A stretch of DNA of 64,000 bases. Source: Arion vulgaris. Lineage: Eukaryota > Mollusca > Gastropoda > Stylommatophora > Arionidae. Shown here in pieces: positions 34,930-46,215 of the stretch. Numbering within the stretch: the first letter of the stretch is position 1; each line of letters opens with the position of its first letter. The position numbers and the translations under genes are program-made. The notes beneath the pieces were generated by a model, which searched no databases, was not told the DNA's origin, and was given only the letters and a program-made list of their open reading frames with translations. Location: assembly GCA_020796225.1 (NCBI GenBank), contig CM036759.1, forward strand, positions 1,545,782-1,609,781, given 5' to 3'.

Positions 34930-35110
34930 GTCCACTAGACGCAAGTTCAGCGGCCAAGGAAGGAACTAATGTACCTGACAGTTGAGGCTAGATACTCTCG
35001 GCTACAGACCGGCGGCAGTGGCGGCACGTGAGAGTTAGATGAAACGTTCCTGATTGGATGGGGCACGTTTAACGCCCGGGGAGTTGTTGAGTTAAGTGTT
35101 GCCTGGACAA
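34930..35110 (-). promoter_or_regulatory. Possible promoter / 5' UTR with CCAAT and E-box
   Basis: An unusually GC- and CpG-rich patch for this window. On the minus strand it shows CCAATCAG, then CACGTG about 25 bp on, and no TATA box. A GT (CTGTCAG/GTACAT) near 34975 could be a first-exon donor. It lies upstream of the candidate exon at 34765. Evidence is compositional only. Confidence 0.25.
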
Positions 35111-35177
35111 GAGAGTGAGTTTTTGAGTTTTTGTGTAAGCAGTTCAAAGGCGTAAGTGATTGTTTTAGTAGGTATAT

Positions 35178-35255
35178 CTTTACACATAGATCTTTACACA
35201 TAGATATTTACACATAGATCTTTACACATAGATCTTTACACATAGATATTTACAC
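35178..35255. repeat. 14-bp repeat, about 5.5 copies
   Basis: Unit TTTACACATAGATC with a GATA variant. Confidence 0.92.
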
Positions 35256-35329
35256 ATGTGTTGATGTGTTGAGAAAGTGGTTGTATGTAAGTGTATTTTA
35301 TTGTTTTCATGTCTCTAATCCTGTCTTGC

Positions 35330-35480
35330 CTCACAGCGTCAGGATAAGAAGATAGTTATAGAACGGGTTTTTGTGTGTGCTTCATACACAGTGTCTTTAG
35401 TCACCTCTTTTACATGTGAGGTCCATCTTTTAGGTGGCCGGCCTTTTGCTTTGTATCCACTGTATCGTAGTCAGTTGTTG
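35330..35480 (-). mobile_element. LINE 3' fragment
   Basis: Minus-strand reading GYKAKGRPPKRWTSHV, then VTKDTVYEAHTKT, is a polymerase C-terminal basic tail. The DNA matches 44105-44240, including TCTTCTTATCCTGACGCTGT at the end. 5' truncated. Confidence 0.7.
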
Positions 35481-35509
35481 CGTCTGATGAAATGTGTTGA
35501 TGGTGCGTG

Positions 35510-35599
35510 TATGGACAAGAGAGAGAGAAAGAGAGAGAAAGAAAGAGAAAGAGAGAGAAAGAGAGAGAGAGAAAGAGAAAGAGAAAGAGAGAGAGCAAG

Positions 35600-35630
<31 letters not shown>

Positions 35631-35675
35631 GAGAGAGCAAGACAGAGAGAGAAAGAGAGAGAGAGAGAGAGAATA
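35510..35675. repeat. (GA)n / GAGAAA microsatellite
   Basis: Purine run of GAGAGAAAGAGA with GCAAGA interruptions. Confidence 0.95.
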
Positions 35676-35770
35676 GAGTAGTGTCAGTCTATATGTGTGT
35701 CATTGATTGAGTTGATGTTTTTGTGTGTTTGATATTTTCATACGAGCCATTTTAATATTTCTAAAAGTAA

Positions 35771-36200
35771 GTCAGTGAGTTTGACTTGTGCATGTGTGAG
35801 TGAGTTTGACTTGTGCATGTGTGAATGAGTTTGACTTGTGCATGTGTGTGTGAGTTTGACTTGTGCATGTGTGTGTGAGTTTAACTTGTGCACTTGTGGC
35901 TGAGTTTGACGTATGCATGCGTGAGTTTGACTTATGCATGTGTGGCTGAGTTTGACTTGTGCATGTGTGTGTGAGTTTGTACAAATAGGTATGTGACTTT
36001 GACTTGTGCATGTGTGAGTGAGTTCGACGTGTGCATGCGTGAGTTTGACTTGTGCATGTGTGAGTAAGTTTGACATGTGCATGTGTGTGTGAGTTTGACT
36101 TGTGCATGTGTGAGTGAGTTTGACTTGTGCATGTGTGTGTGAGTTTGACTTGTGCATGTGTGAGTGAGTTTGACTTGTGCATGTGTGTGTGAGTTTCTGT
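35771..36200. repeat. 25-bp minisatellite, about 17 copies
   Basis: Unit contains GAGTTTGACTTGTGCATGTG. GTGTGAG/GTGTGTG variants and shorter units occur mid-array. Confidence 0.94.
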
Positions 36201-36599
36201 CTAAGTGAGAAGGAGTGACATTGAAAGAGTGGGTTAATGTCTGCGTGAGTGATCGAGTGACTGGATTGTTTCCATGTTTGTGTGAGTTAGTTAATGAATG
36301 TATGAGTGATGTAGTAACGTCAGGTGAGTTATGTTGCGTCATCCTCCTCGTGTCTCAGTGGACAATATGATGAGCTGTACGTTGTTGTGTTCTGTGCTGA
36401 GTCACAACGTCTGCTATCACAGTTTCTGTAGGTATGTACTATCAGGTAGAGTATGGACGGCCATGTAGAGTATGGACGGCCAGAACTAGTACAACACGAC
36501 ACATATAGTTCTTCTTCTTCTCTTCCACCATTTAGTTCTTTATAAAAGTATTTGGGGAGGGGGTGATCTTGTTCTAATGCACTTTGTAAGCTGTTATTA
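36201..36599. other. No gene seen; possibly LINE 3' untranslated region
   Basis: Contains a small duplication of AGAGTATGGACGGCCA at about 36447 and 36470. It directly follows, in minus-strand sense, the LINE at 36600. Confidence 0.4.
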
Positions 36600-37435
36600 A
36601 TTTTTACGGCTGTTCTTGATACCGTCACTCAATATTTTGCTTGTTCTTCCTCTTGCTCTGTACTCGTTATACTTTTTCTGTGTGGCTCTCTGTGGTAGGC
36701 GATACCAGAACATTCTTGTCAGGTGTCCAAACCATTTAATCTGTTGTTCTTTAATGAATTGCATGACTGGTTTCACATCCAGTCTTCTTCTGATTTCTTC
36801 ATTTCTAATTTTGTCTCTTATTGTCACACCTGCAGCTCTTCTAAGACACATCATCTCTGTCATTATGATTTTCCGCTCATTAGCTGCTGTTATTGGCCAT
36901 GTTTGACACTGGTAACATAGTGTTGGCCAGAAAATCGTTCTTATGAGATTTGCTTTAGTTGTTAGCGGTATCTCTTTATGTGACAACAGTGGTGTTAACT
37001 GTCCCAGTACTTGGTTAGCTTTTGTGCAAAGATTGCTGATTTCCTTATCGATACTTCCATCTGCTGTGAAAATTGCTCCTAAGTATTTGGCCTCAATTGT
37101 TTGTTTTATGTCTACGTTCTGGAGTTTTATTGTAAGGTTTTCTGCTTGTCTACTTATTGCCATTGTCTCTGTCTTTATTATATTTATTTTCATGTTGTAC
37201 TCCTCACCCTTGATGTTAACTAAGTTCAAATGGTTCTGGAGAGATTCTTCATTTTCTGCAATCAGTACTTGGTCATCTGCAAATAAAATTTCTGAAATAT
37301 TATTTCCTTTCTCTATTCCTGCTTCTCTACTTATGTTGTCCATGTATGTTATAAACAGCAGTTGGGGAGAGCACACATCCCTGTCTAACTCCTGAGTTTA
37401 CTGTGAATGTTTTTGATGTAATTGACAACAAAGAA
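36600..37435 (-). pseudogene. LINE polymerase fragment from RT motif B
   Basis: Reads TVNSGVRQGCVLSP (motif B), then after a shift near 37377 SEILFADDQVLIAENEE (motif C), MKINIIKTETMAIS, EAKYLGAIFTADG, PTLCYQCQTWPIT, MMCLRRAAGVTIRDKIRNEE, IKWFGHLTRM and YRARGRTSK. It is the same family as the fragments at 11906 and 48600. Truncated at the motif B side against the 17/21-bp array. Confidence 0.92.
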
Positions 37436-37439
37436 ACAG

Positions 37440-38876
37440 AACATACCAGACAGTAAAACATACCAGACAGTAGAACACACCAGACAGACAGTAGAACATA
37501 CCAGACAGTAGAACACACCAGACAGACAGTCGAACACACCAGACAGTAGAACACACCAGACAGTAGAATACACCAGACAGTAGAACATACCAGACAGTAG
37601 AACATACCAGACAGACAGTAGAACATATCAGACAGACAGTAGAACATACCAGACAGACAGTAGAACATACCAGACAGACAGTAGAACATACCAGACAGTA
37701 GAACATACCAGACAGACAGTAGAACATACCAGACAGTAGAACATACCAGACAGACAGTAGAACATACCAGACAGTAGAACACACCAGACAGACAGTAGAA
37801 CACACCAGACAGACAGTAGAACATACCAGACAGACAGTAGAACATACCAGACAGTAGAACACATCAGACAGACAGTAGAACACACCAGACAGTAGAACAT
37901 ACCAGACAGACAGTAGAACATACCAGACAGTAGAACATACCAGACAGACAGTAGAACATAACAGACAGACAGTAGAACATACCAGACAGACAGTAGAACA
38001 TACCAGACAGACAGTAGAACATACAAGACAGACAGTAGAACATACAAGACAGACAGTAGAACATACCAGACAGACAGTAGAACATACCAGACAGACAGTA
38101 GAACACATCAGACAGTAGAGCATACCAGACAGACAGAACATACCAGACAGTAGAACATACCAGACAGACAGTAGAACACACCAGACAGTAGAACACACCA
38201 GACAGTAGAATACACCAGACAGTAGAACATAACAGACAGTAGAACATACCAGACAGACATTAGAACATACCAAACAGACAGTAGAACATACCAGACAGAC
38301 AGTAGAACATATCAGACAGACAGTAGAACATACCAGACAGACAGTAGAACACACCAGACAGACAGTAGAACATACCAGACAGACAGTAGAACATACCAGA
38401 CAGTAGAACATACCAGACAGACAGTAGAACATACCAGACAGTAGAACACACCAGACAGTAGAACATACCAGACAGTAGAACATACCAGACAGACAGTAGA
38501 ACATACCAGACAGTAGAACATACCAGACAGACAGTAGAACATACCAGACAGTAGAACATACCAGACAGACAGTAGAACATACCAGACAGTAGAACATACC
38601 AGACAGTAGAACATACCAGACAGACAGTAGAACATACCAGACAGTAGAACATACCAGACAGACAGTAGAACATACCAGACAGTAGAACATACCAGACAGT
38701 AGAACATACCAGACAGACAGTAGAACATACCAGACAGACAGTAGAACATACCAGACAGTAGAACATACCAGACAGACAGTAGAACATACCAGACAGTAGA
38801 ACATACCAGACAGTAGAACATACCAGACAGTAGAACATACCAGACAGACAGTAGAACATACCAGACAGTAGAACAT
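37440..38876. repeat. 17/21-bp two-length minisatellite, about 77 copies
   Basis: Units CAGACAGTAGAACATAC (17) or with an extra CAGA (21). The two lengths alternate irregularly, creating a 499-codon minus-strand frame that is not a gene. Confidence 0.96.
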
Positions 38877-38950
38877 AATGGACTCGGAGATAACCATATT
38901 GCATTTATTTCTTGCCCAGTTTTCTATACAACATATTCTTGGTTATATTT

Positions 38951-39112
38951 ATCAAATATTATCTCAACAACAAACAATAACAACACAACATCATCAAATA
39001 TTATCTCAACAACAAACAATAACAACACATCATCATCAAATATTATCTCAACAACAAACAATAACAACACATCATCATCAAATATTATCTCAACAACAAA
39101 CAATCAATAAAT
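38951..39112. repeat. About 42-bp repeat, 4 copies
   Basis: Unit contains AAATATTATCTCAACAACAA and CAATAACAACACATCATC. Confidence 0.92.
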
Positions 39113-39170
39113 GCTAATGATGAACATGTGATCAACTCATACAGTGCCACCTTGTGTTCATACCACTAAC

Positions 39171-39263
39171 CTCCGCTGCTAGTGTATGAAGCAGGTGTTG
39201 TTGACATGTTTTGGTCTTAGAGAAGGAAACGCCTAGGACAACATTTCTGATGTTCACTTCTAT
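39171..39263 (-). CDS. Candidate 93-bp internal exon, unknown protein
   Basis: Minus strand: acceptor ACATACAAG (AG at 39264-39265), 31 whole codons, donor GAG/GTTAGT at 39170. The frame reads IEVNIRNVVLGVSFSKTK then TCQQHLLHTLAAE. The sequence is unique and codon-multiple in length. The acceptor lacks a strong pyrimidine tract and the protein is not recognised. Confidence 0.4.
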
Positions 39264-39321
39264 CTTGTATGTGGTGTTAGTTACCTGCCACAGTTAACAA
39301 GTACTGATGAATAATAAGTTG

Positions 39322-39606
39322 CAGGTGTTATAATAACAATCATACAATGTATGTGGTGTTACCTGACACAGGTAACATGCAGGTGTTATAATAACAATCA
39401 TACAATGTATGTGGTGTTACCTGACACAGGTAACATGCAGGTGTTATAATAACAATCATACAATGTATGTGGTGTTACCTGACACAGGTAACATGCAGGT
39501 GTTATAATAACAATCGTACAATGTATGTGGTGTTACCTGACACAGGTAACATGCAGGTGTTATAATAACAATCGTACAATGTATGTGGTGTTACCTGACA
39601 CAGGTA
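39322..39606. repeat. 58-bp tandem repeat, about 5 copies
   Basis: Unit contains AACAATCATACAATGTATGT and TTACCTGACACAGGTAACAT, the latter an imperfect palindrome. Confidence 0.94.
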
Positions 39607-39877
39607 CTCTGATGTGGAAGAAACTGTAGGTGTTACAATAACAAGCAACCACTAAATATATTGTATAATCATAACTAGAAAAACACCATTAGACAGGGAG
39701 CCAATGGAAACCCTTCCAATGAGTACGTTTCCCTGATATGAAGCAGAAACATTGGACCCACCTATGTGGAGTGGACATGTCAAGGGAACTGACCATAGTC
39801 ACTCTGTAGTCGGGGTGTAAACTCAACCAAAAATATATTTGACAAAACAAATCTGTATCCCCCAAGAAAATAAAAAT
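39607..39877. other. No gene seen
   Basis: Unique spacer next to a LINE tail; may be upstream LINE sequence too decayed to read. Confidence 0.4.
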
Positions 39878-40110
39878 GAGAAGATAGAAGTGGTTGAGAC
39901 ATGAATACAGAACATCTGACATTGACATGTGTGTTGAGACATAAACACAGAACATCTGACATTGACATGTGTCTCTGAAATGGAATCCGAGAGGCAAGAG
40001 GGGGTAGAGGAAGACCTAAATAGACATGGAGACATATTGTAGACAGAGGAAGAAAAGAGGTGAGAAAGATCTGGAATGAACTAAGCTGACTTGCTCAAGA
40101 CACATCCTGC
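39878..40110 (+). pseudogene. Decayed LINE C-terminal tail
   Basis: Plus-strand reading gives KWLRHE, LKWNPRGK, then GGRGRPK*TWRHIVDRG, EVRKIWNELS and LAQDTSC, typical of an RTE polymerase end (GRPRxTWRR, WNELKKLAQDR). Two stops and a frame change are present. An internal 40-bp segment (AGAACATCTGACATTGACAT) is duplicated at about 39910 and 39950. Confidence 0.75.
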
Positions 40111-40378
40111 TAAACAAATGTAACAAATGTAAACTAAGAACAAATCTCAAGCTAACAGAATAAAGAAACAAACAAATTAAGAAATCGTAATGATCAGAAT
40201 GTGCTAAAGTAAACTTAGAGCTAATTTGACAATGAAATAAATCATGGCACAGTCCACGGCATATAGCCAAAAGGAACAGACAAGCAGGTACAGACTGTGG
40301 TAGTTGGTAGTTCATGTGTTAAGTGCACGGAGAAAATATGACATGGTTAACAGATCAGCTATACGATCTCCCTGTCAT

Positions 40379-41152
40379 TTGTTAGACGTTACAACAAGCT
40401 GCTCATGGCTGTTCACATACAACAACAGCTGCTCATGGCTGTTCACATACAACAACAGCTGCTCATTTGTTAGATGTTACAAGCAACAGCTGCTCATTTG
40501 TTAGACGTTACAAGCAACAGTTGCTCATTTATTAGACGTTACAAGCAACAGCTGCTCATAGCTGTTCACATACAAGCAACAGCTGCACATGGCTGTTCAC
40601 ATACAACAACAGTTGCTCATTTGTTAGACATTACAAGCAACAGCTGCACATGGCTGTTCACATACAAGAAACAGCTGCACATGGCTGTTCACATACAACA
40701 ACAGCTGCTCATTTGTTAGACGTTACAAGCAACAGCTGCTCATGGCTGTTCACATACAACAACAGCTGCTCATTTGTTAGACGTTACAAGCAACAGCTGC
40801 ACATGGCTGTTCACATACAACAACAGCTGCTCATTTGTTAGACGTTACAAGCAACAGCTGCTCATGGCTGTTCACATACAACAACAGCTGCTCATTTGTT
40901 AGACGTTACAAGCAACAGCTGCTCATGGCTGTTCACATACAACAACAGCTGCTCATTTGTTAGACGTTACAAGCAACAGCTGCTCATGGCTGTTCACATA
41001 CAACAACAGCTGCTCATTTGTTAGACGTTACAAGCAACAGCTGCTCATGGCTGTTCACATACAACAACAGCTGCTCATTTGTTAGACGTTACAAGCAACA
41101 GCTGCTCATGGCTGTTCACATACAACAACAGCTGCTCATGGCTGTTGACATG
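40379..41152. repeat. 61-bp composite array (30 + 31-bp blocks)
   Basis: Block A (GCTCATGGCTGTTCACATAC) and block B (CATTTGTTAGACGTTACAAG) both start from AACAGCTGCTCAT. They alternate A-B on the right, while the left end is irregular with A-A or B-B runs. CAGCTG E-box cores recur. Confidence 0.94.
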
Positions 41153-41171
41153 CCAGAAGCCCTATCTCTGT

Positions 41172-41441
41172 TGTACTCATCTCTCATATCAAGTATCCAT
41201 CGATATCTTGTCTTCTACTTGCATCTCTCATATCAAGTATCCATCGATATCTTGTCTTCTACTTGCATCTCTCATATCAAGTATCCATCGATATCTTGTC
41301 TTCTACTTGCATCTCTCATATCAAGTATCCATCGATATCTTGTCTTCTACTTGCATCTCTCATATCAAGTATCCATCAATATCTTGTCTTCTACTTGCAT
41401 CTCTCATATCAAGTATCCATCGATATCTTGTCTTCTACTTC
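41172..41441. repeat. 44-bp minisatellite, 6 copies
   Basis: Unit contains TATCAAGTATCCATCGATAT and CTTGTCTTCTACTTGC. Confidence 0.95.
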
Positions 41442-42061
41442 TCTGCTTTCCTAAAACACATTTTTCTATCAATATTATTTTCTGTCAACATCTCTTAACG
41501 TAACAAAAATCACTTCACTGTTTCCTCAACTTTATTCTTCTCATCAACAGATCACACAACATTTATATTTCTATCTCAACATTAATATTTCTATCTCAAC
41601 ATTTATATTTGAAAATCACTTCTGTCTTTTGTCATCAGATTAGCTTCAATGTATTCCAAGTCTGGAATCTGTATGTTGTCACTAGAGACATGTATGCTCT
41701 AAACATTCTCAAACCACTACTTGTTGATATATATTATATACACACACATACATTATACATGTATACATGCTCTCATGTATATCAGGGAGATAACAAACAT
41801 AACCCTGACTGTTACATCACAAAACTTTGATACAATTATCTCCACCTTATTAATAAGGGAGACAACAAGTAAAATAACCACAAAATCAATATTAATAGCA
41901 ATCTGAGATTGCTGCAGAGTTCAGAAATCTTCAAGATAAAAAGTTACACCACCAAGTGACATAAATATGAATGTACATTATTAATGTCACAATATTTGAC
42001 TCATTTATACAAACACTTGACTTACAAATAAAGATATGGAAATTATGTCATAATACAAGTA
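41442..42061. other. No gene confirmed; AT-rich
   Basis: Holds a 20-bp repeat (ATTTATATTTCTATCTCAAC, 41563-41612), a CA/TA run near 41735, and GGGAGATAAC (41785) plus GGGAGACAAC (41857), motifs common in molluscan genomes. Confidence 0.45.
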
Positions 42062-43043
42062 ATAGAAAGCAACAACACTCACTCAGGTTTCAGAAAGCAA
42101 CAATACTCACTCAGGTTTCAGAAAGCAGCAACAACAACACTCACTCAGGTTTCAGAAAACAACAATACTCACTCAGGTTTCAGAAAGCAACAATACTCAC
42201 TCAGGTTTCAGAAAGCAACAATACTCACTCAGGTTTCAGAAAGCAACAACACTCACTCAGGTTTCAGAAAGCAGCAACAACAACACTCAGGTTTCAGAAA
42301 GCAAACAATACTCACTCAGGTTTCAAAAAGCAACAATACTCACTCAGGTTTCAGAAAGCAACAATACTCACTCAGGTTTCAGAAAGCAACAATACTCACT
42401 CAGGTTTCAGAAAGCAAACAATACTCACTCAGGTTTCAGAAAGCAACAATACTCACTCAGGTTTCAGAAAGCAAACAATACTCACTCAGGTTTCAGAAAG
42501 CAAACAATACTCACTCAGGTTTCAGAAAGCAACAATACTCACTCAGGTTTCAGAAAGCAGCAACACTCACTCAGGTTTCAGAAAGCAACAATACTCAGGT
42601 TTCAGAAAGCAACAACACTCACTCAGGTTTCAGAAAGCAACAATACTCAGGTTTCAGAAAGCAACAACACTCACTCAGGTTTCAGAAAGCAACAATACTC
42701 AGGTTTCAGAAAGCAACAATACTCACTCAGATTTCAGAAAGCAACAACACTCAGGTTTCAGAAAGCAACAATACTCACTCAGGTTTCAGAAAGCAACAAC
42801 ACTCAATCAGGTTTCAGAAAGCAGCAACACTCACTCAGGTTTCAGAAAGCAACAATACTCACTCAGGTTTCAGAAAGCAGCAACACTCACTCAGGTTTCA
42901 GAAAGCAACAACACTCAATCAGGTTTCAGAAAGCAGCAACACTCACTCAGGTTTCAGAAAGCAACAATACTCACTCAGGTTTCAGAAAGCAACAATACTC
43001 GGGTTTCAGAAAACAACAATACTCACTCAGGTTTCAGAAAACC
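42062..43043. repeat. 28-bp minisatellite, about 36 copies
   Basis: Unit contains CACTCAGGTTTCAGAAAGCA. Variants drop CACT or add CAGCAA, so unit length is 23-34 bp. A 363-codon frame across it is repeat-driven. Confidence 0.95.
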
Positions 43044-43587
43044 AATATGCATCAAAAACTGAAAGCTTAAATCTATGAAATTCCTTCTCTGCTTCAAAGT
43101 GTAGTGCTCACTTGAACATGACCAAAGGGTGGGGTGGGGCTTTCATTAAACCCAAAATGGCACAATAAAACTACCTGACACAAACTCTGAAGGCTCTCAA
43201 TCAAAAGAATGATGAGAGTTTTACATGTTCAATCGTACTGGTTCTACAAATTGTGGCACTTCCAGTTAGCGCTAATCTAAAAAAGTTTTAATTGAAAGAT
43301 TTAAGTGTAGTGCCTAATGCTTGATCGCGGCCAGATGGTGGAAGCATTCATAAAGTCAGTAGGCACACTTTTATACACTTAAACAAGCTCTGAGCAGCTC
43401 TTGCCAAAAAGGATGAGACACTGAGTATCCTCGCCCAACCATACCGTGTCAACTTGCTGCAGTACTGTCAAGTAGGACCCGAATTACAAATATTTTTTTT
43501 TTAAATTTAAAACTAGGAATTTAAAATCATCATCATTGATTGAATACAAGTGATCCATTTCTTCTTTCTTTTTTCCCTTATTAATCC
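43044..43587. other. No gene seen; imperfect hairpin near 43307-43372
   Basis: AGTGTAGTGCCTAATGCTT (43306-43324) can pair imperfectly with AAGCATT and GGCACACT downstream. Poly(T) at 43492. Possibly an unidentified mobile-element end. Confidence 0.35.
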
Positions 43588-44104
43588 AGGTTTGATACAC
43601 ATTGCCAGGATACAGGTTTGCTTCAGAGCATCAGGATACGGGTTTGATTCACATTGCCAGGATACAGGTTTGCTTCAGAGCATCAGGATACGGGTTTGAT
43701 TCACAGTGTCAGGATACGGGTTTGCTCCACAGTGTCAGGGTACAGGTTTACTTCAGAACATCAGGATATGGGTTTGCTCCACAGTGTCAGGATACGGGTT
43801 TGCTCCAGTGTCAGGGTATGGGTTTACTTCAGAACATCAGGATATGGGTTTGCTCCACAGTGTCAGGGTACGGGTTTGATTCACAGTGTCAGGATACGGG
43901 TTTGCTCCAGTGTCAGGATATGGGTTTACTTCAGAGCATCAGGATATGGGTTTGCTCCACAGCGTCAGGGTACGGGTTTGCTCCACAGCATCAGGGTATG
44001 GGTTTGCTCCACAGCATCAGGGTATGGGTTTGCTCCACAGCATCAGGGTATGGGTTTGCTCCACAGCGTCAGGGTACGGGTTTGCTTCACAGTGTCAGGA
44101 TAAG
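43588..44104. repeat. 26-bp minisatellite at a LINE 3' end
   Basis: Unit contains GTGTCAGGATACGGGTTTGC and TCCACA, about 20 copies. The last unit continues into the LINE (CACAGTGTCAGGATAAGAAG). The homologous LINE at 35330 has CACAGCGTCAGGATAAGAAG without an array. Confidence 0.94.
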
Positions 44105-44240
44105 AAGATATTTCTAGAACAGACTCTTGTGTGTATGCCTCGTACAAGATGTCTTTTAGTGCCTCTATTATTTCTGTGGTTCACCTTTTGCATGGTCGAA
44201 ATCTTGCCTTGTATTCACTATTGTATTTCAATATAGCATT
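44105..44240 (-). mobile_element. LINE 3' fragment, relative of 35330-35480
   Basis: Minus strand reads EYKARFRPCKR*TTEII, then EALKDILYEAYTQESV. Nucleotide and protein similarity to 35330-35480 is clear. One internal stop. Confidence 0.7.
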
Positions 44241-44402
44241 GGACAGTCATAACTGGTGTCAGGGAGCTAATAAATAGCTGTCAATAGCCAAGAAGATATG
44301 TGCACATATTTGTCAGACATTTTAATCTGAAACAATGTTTGCTTTTTTGAATTTCTATTTTTCCAGCTACACAAAAGTGTTTCATGTTTCTAATAAGTCG
44401 CT

Positions 44403-44577
44403 TGTGGCTATGTTGTGGCTATGTTGTGGCTATGTTGTGGCTATGTTGTGGCTATGTTGTGGCTATGTTGTGGCTATGTTGTGGCTATGTTGTGGCTATG
44501 TTGTGGCTATGTTGTGGCTATGTTGTGGCTATGTTGTGGCTATGTTGTGGCTATGTTGTGGCTATGTTGTGGCTATG
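44403..44577. repeat. 11-bp minisatellite, about 16 copies
   Basis: Unit TTGTGGCTATG, perfectly uniform. Confidence 0.97.
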
Positions 44578-44613
44578 TAACACTGAAAATGTGAAACAAT
44601 AGAAAACAATTAC

Positions 44614-44997
44614 TCTACATTTGATCTATGTACTGTGTGCAACAAATAATCTACATTTGATCTATTCACTGTGTGCAATAATAATCTACATTTGATCTAT
44701 GTACTGTGTGCAACAAATAATCTACATTTGATCTATGTACTGTGTGCAACAAATAATCTATATTTGATCTATTCACTGTGTGCAACAATAATCTACATTT
44801 GATCTACTCACTGTGTGGAACAATAATCTACATTTGATCTATTCACTCTGTGCAATAATAATCTACATTTGATCTATGTACTGTGTGCAACAAATAATCT
44901 ACATTTGATCTATGTATTGTGTGCAACAAATAATCTACATTTGATCTATGTACTGTGTGCAACAAATAATCTACATTTGATCTATTCACTGTGTGGA
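44614..44997. repeat. About 36-bp minisatellite, about 10.5 copies
   Basis: Unit contains AATCTACATTTGATCTATGT and ACTGTGTGCAACAAAT; GTAC/TCAC variants. Confidence 0.94.
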
Positions 44998-45408
44998 CAG
45001 GACAATTGTCAAAAATAGTTACAAACTCCTGCTCAGTATTGTGTCAAATAATAAACAAAGAATAAAATTTGGAATCAAACTTTGATCTAAGAAAGAAAAT
45101 GTGATCAATTCAAGAACTGATTGAAATCAATAACTATTAATAAATGCAAGATGCAAGTTTTAACAAAGTATTATTGGTTTCATTGAGAATAAGAATTTGT
45201 AAGCACAATTTCTTTTCCAGAAACCACATTAAAAAAAACTGAGTTCAGATTACCCTAAACACTTTGTCCCATTTTTTTACAATCTCTTTTGTTAATTTTG
45301 TGACTCCAAAAATTGCACAAAGGAGTATTCTGCTGACAGCAATTCAACAGTAGATGAGCAACTCAACAGTTGATATCATGAAGTACAAAAAAAGCTTTAG
45401 TTAACAGT
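44998..45408. other. No gene seen; AT-rich
   Basis: No exon or RNA gene can be supported. Confidence 0.5.
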
Positions 45409-45977
45409 TTGATCTATACGTTAGTCCACTGGATTATCCTGAATTTCTTTGATCTATATGTTAATCCACTGGATTATCCTGAATTTCTTTGATCTATATG
45501 TTAATCCACTGGATTATCCTGAATTTCTTTGATCTATATGTTAATCCACTGGATTATCCTGAATTTCTTTGATCTATATGTTAATCCACTGGATTATCCA
45601 GAATTTCTTTGATCTATATGTTAATCCACTGGATTATCCTGAATTTCTTTGATCTATATGTTAATCCACTGGATTATCCTGAATTTCTTTGATCTATATG
45701 TTAATCCACTGGATTATCCTGAATTTCTTTGATCTATATGTTAATCCACTGGATTATCCTGAATTTCTTTGATCTATATGTTAATCCACTGGATTATCCT
45801 GCATTTCTTTGATCTATATGTTAATCCACTGGATTATCCTGAATTTCTTTGATCTATATGTTAATCCACTGGATTATCCTGAATTTCTTTGATCTATATG
45901 TTAATCCACTGGATTATCCTGAATTTCTTTGATCTATATGTTAATCCACTGGATTATCCTGAATTTCTTTGATCTAT
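45409..45977. repeat. 40-bp minisatellite, about 14 copies
   Basis: Unit contains GATCTATATGTTAATCCACT and GGATTATCCTGAATTTC. Only three or four point differences across all copies, so young or recently homogenised. Confidence 0.96.
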
Positions 45978-46068
45978 CCAAGCTTCCACATTCATCAAAT
46001 TCTGACTACAAAAGCTTTTTCCATGACCCCTGTCCTTAAAACAGTTGTGTTTCTTTCAACAGATGTCA

Positions 46069-46212
46069 AGGCTGTTCCAGCACCAAGCAACAGCTGCCAA
46101 GGCTGTTCCAGCACCAAGCAAAAGCTGCCAAGGCTGTTCCAACACCGGACAACAGCTGCCAAGGCTGTTCCAACACCAGACAACAGCTGCCAAGGTTGTT
46201 CCAGCACCAAGC
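46069..46212. repeat. 31-bp minisatellite after a strong splice-acceptor-like site
   Basis: Unit contains GGCTGTTCCAGCACCAAGCA. It follows TGTTTCTTTCAACAG/ATG at 46047-46064, a good acceptor consensus. The 31-bp unit shifts frame each copy, so a coding exon is unlikely. Confidence 0.88.
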
Positions 46213-46215
46213 AAT

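Noticed and set aside
35494..35710. Charged Arg/Glu/Lys-rich small ORFs
   Set aside because: GAGAAA microsatellite reading, no domain.
37398..38897. 499-codon minus-strand open frame rich in Cys, Tyr and Leu-Ser
   Set aside because: It is the 17/21-bp array read through; stops are absent only because the unit lacks them. No start context, no domain.
41634..41740. Possible exon after TTCTGTCTTTTGTCATCAG
   Set aside because: Good acceptor look and a short open stretch (FNVFQVWNLYVVTRD), but no convincing donor and it runs into a TA/CA microsatellite.
41971..43062. 363-codon plus-strand open frame
   Set aside because: Produced by the 28-bp array plus short flanks; frame changes with unit-length variants.
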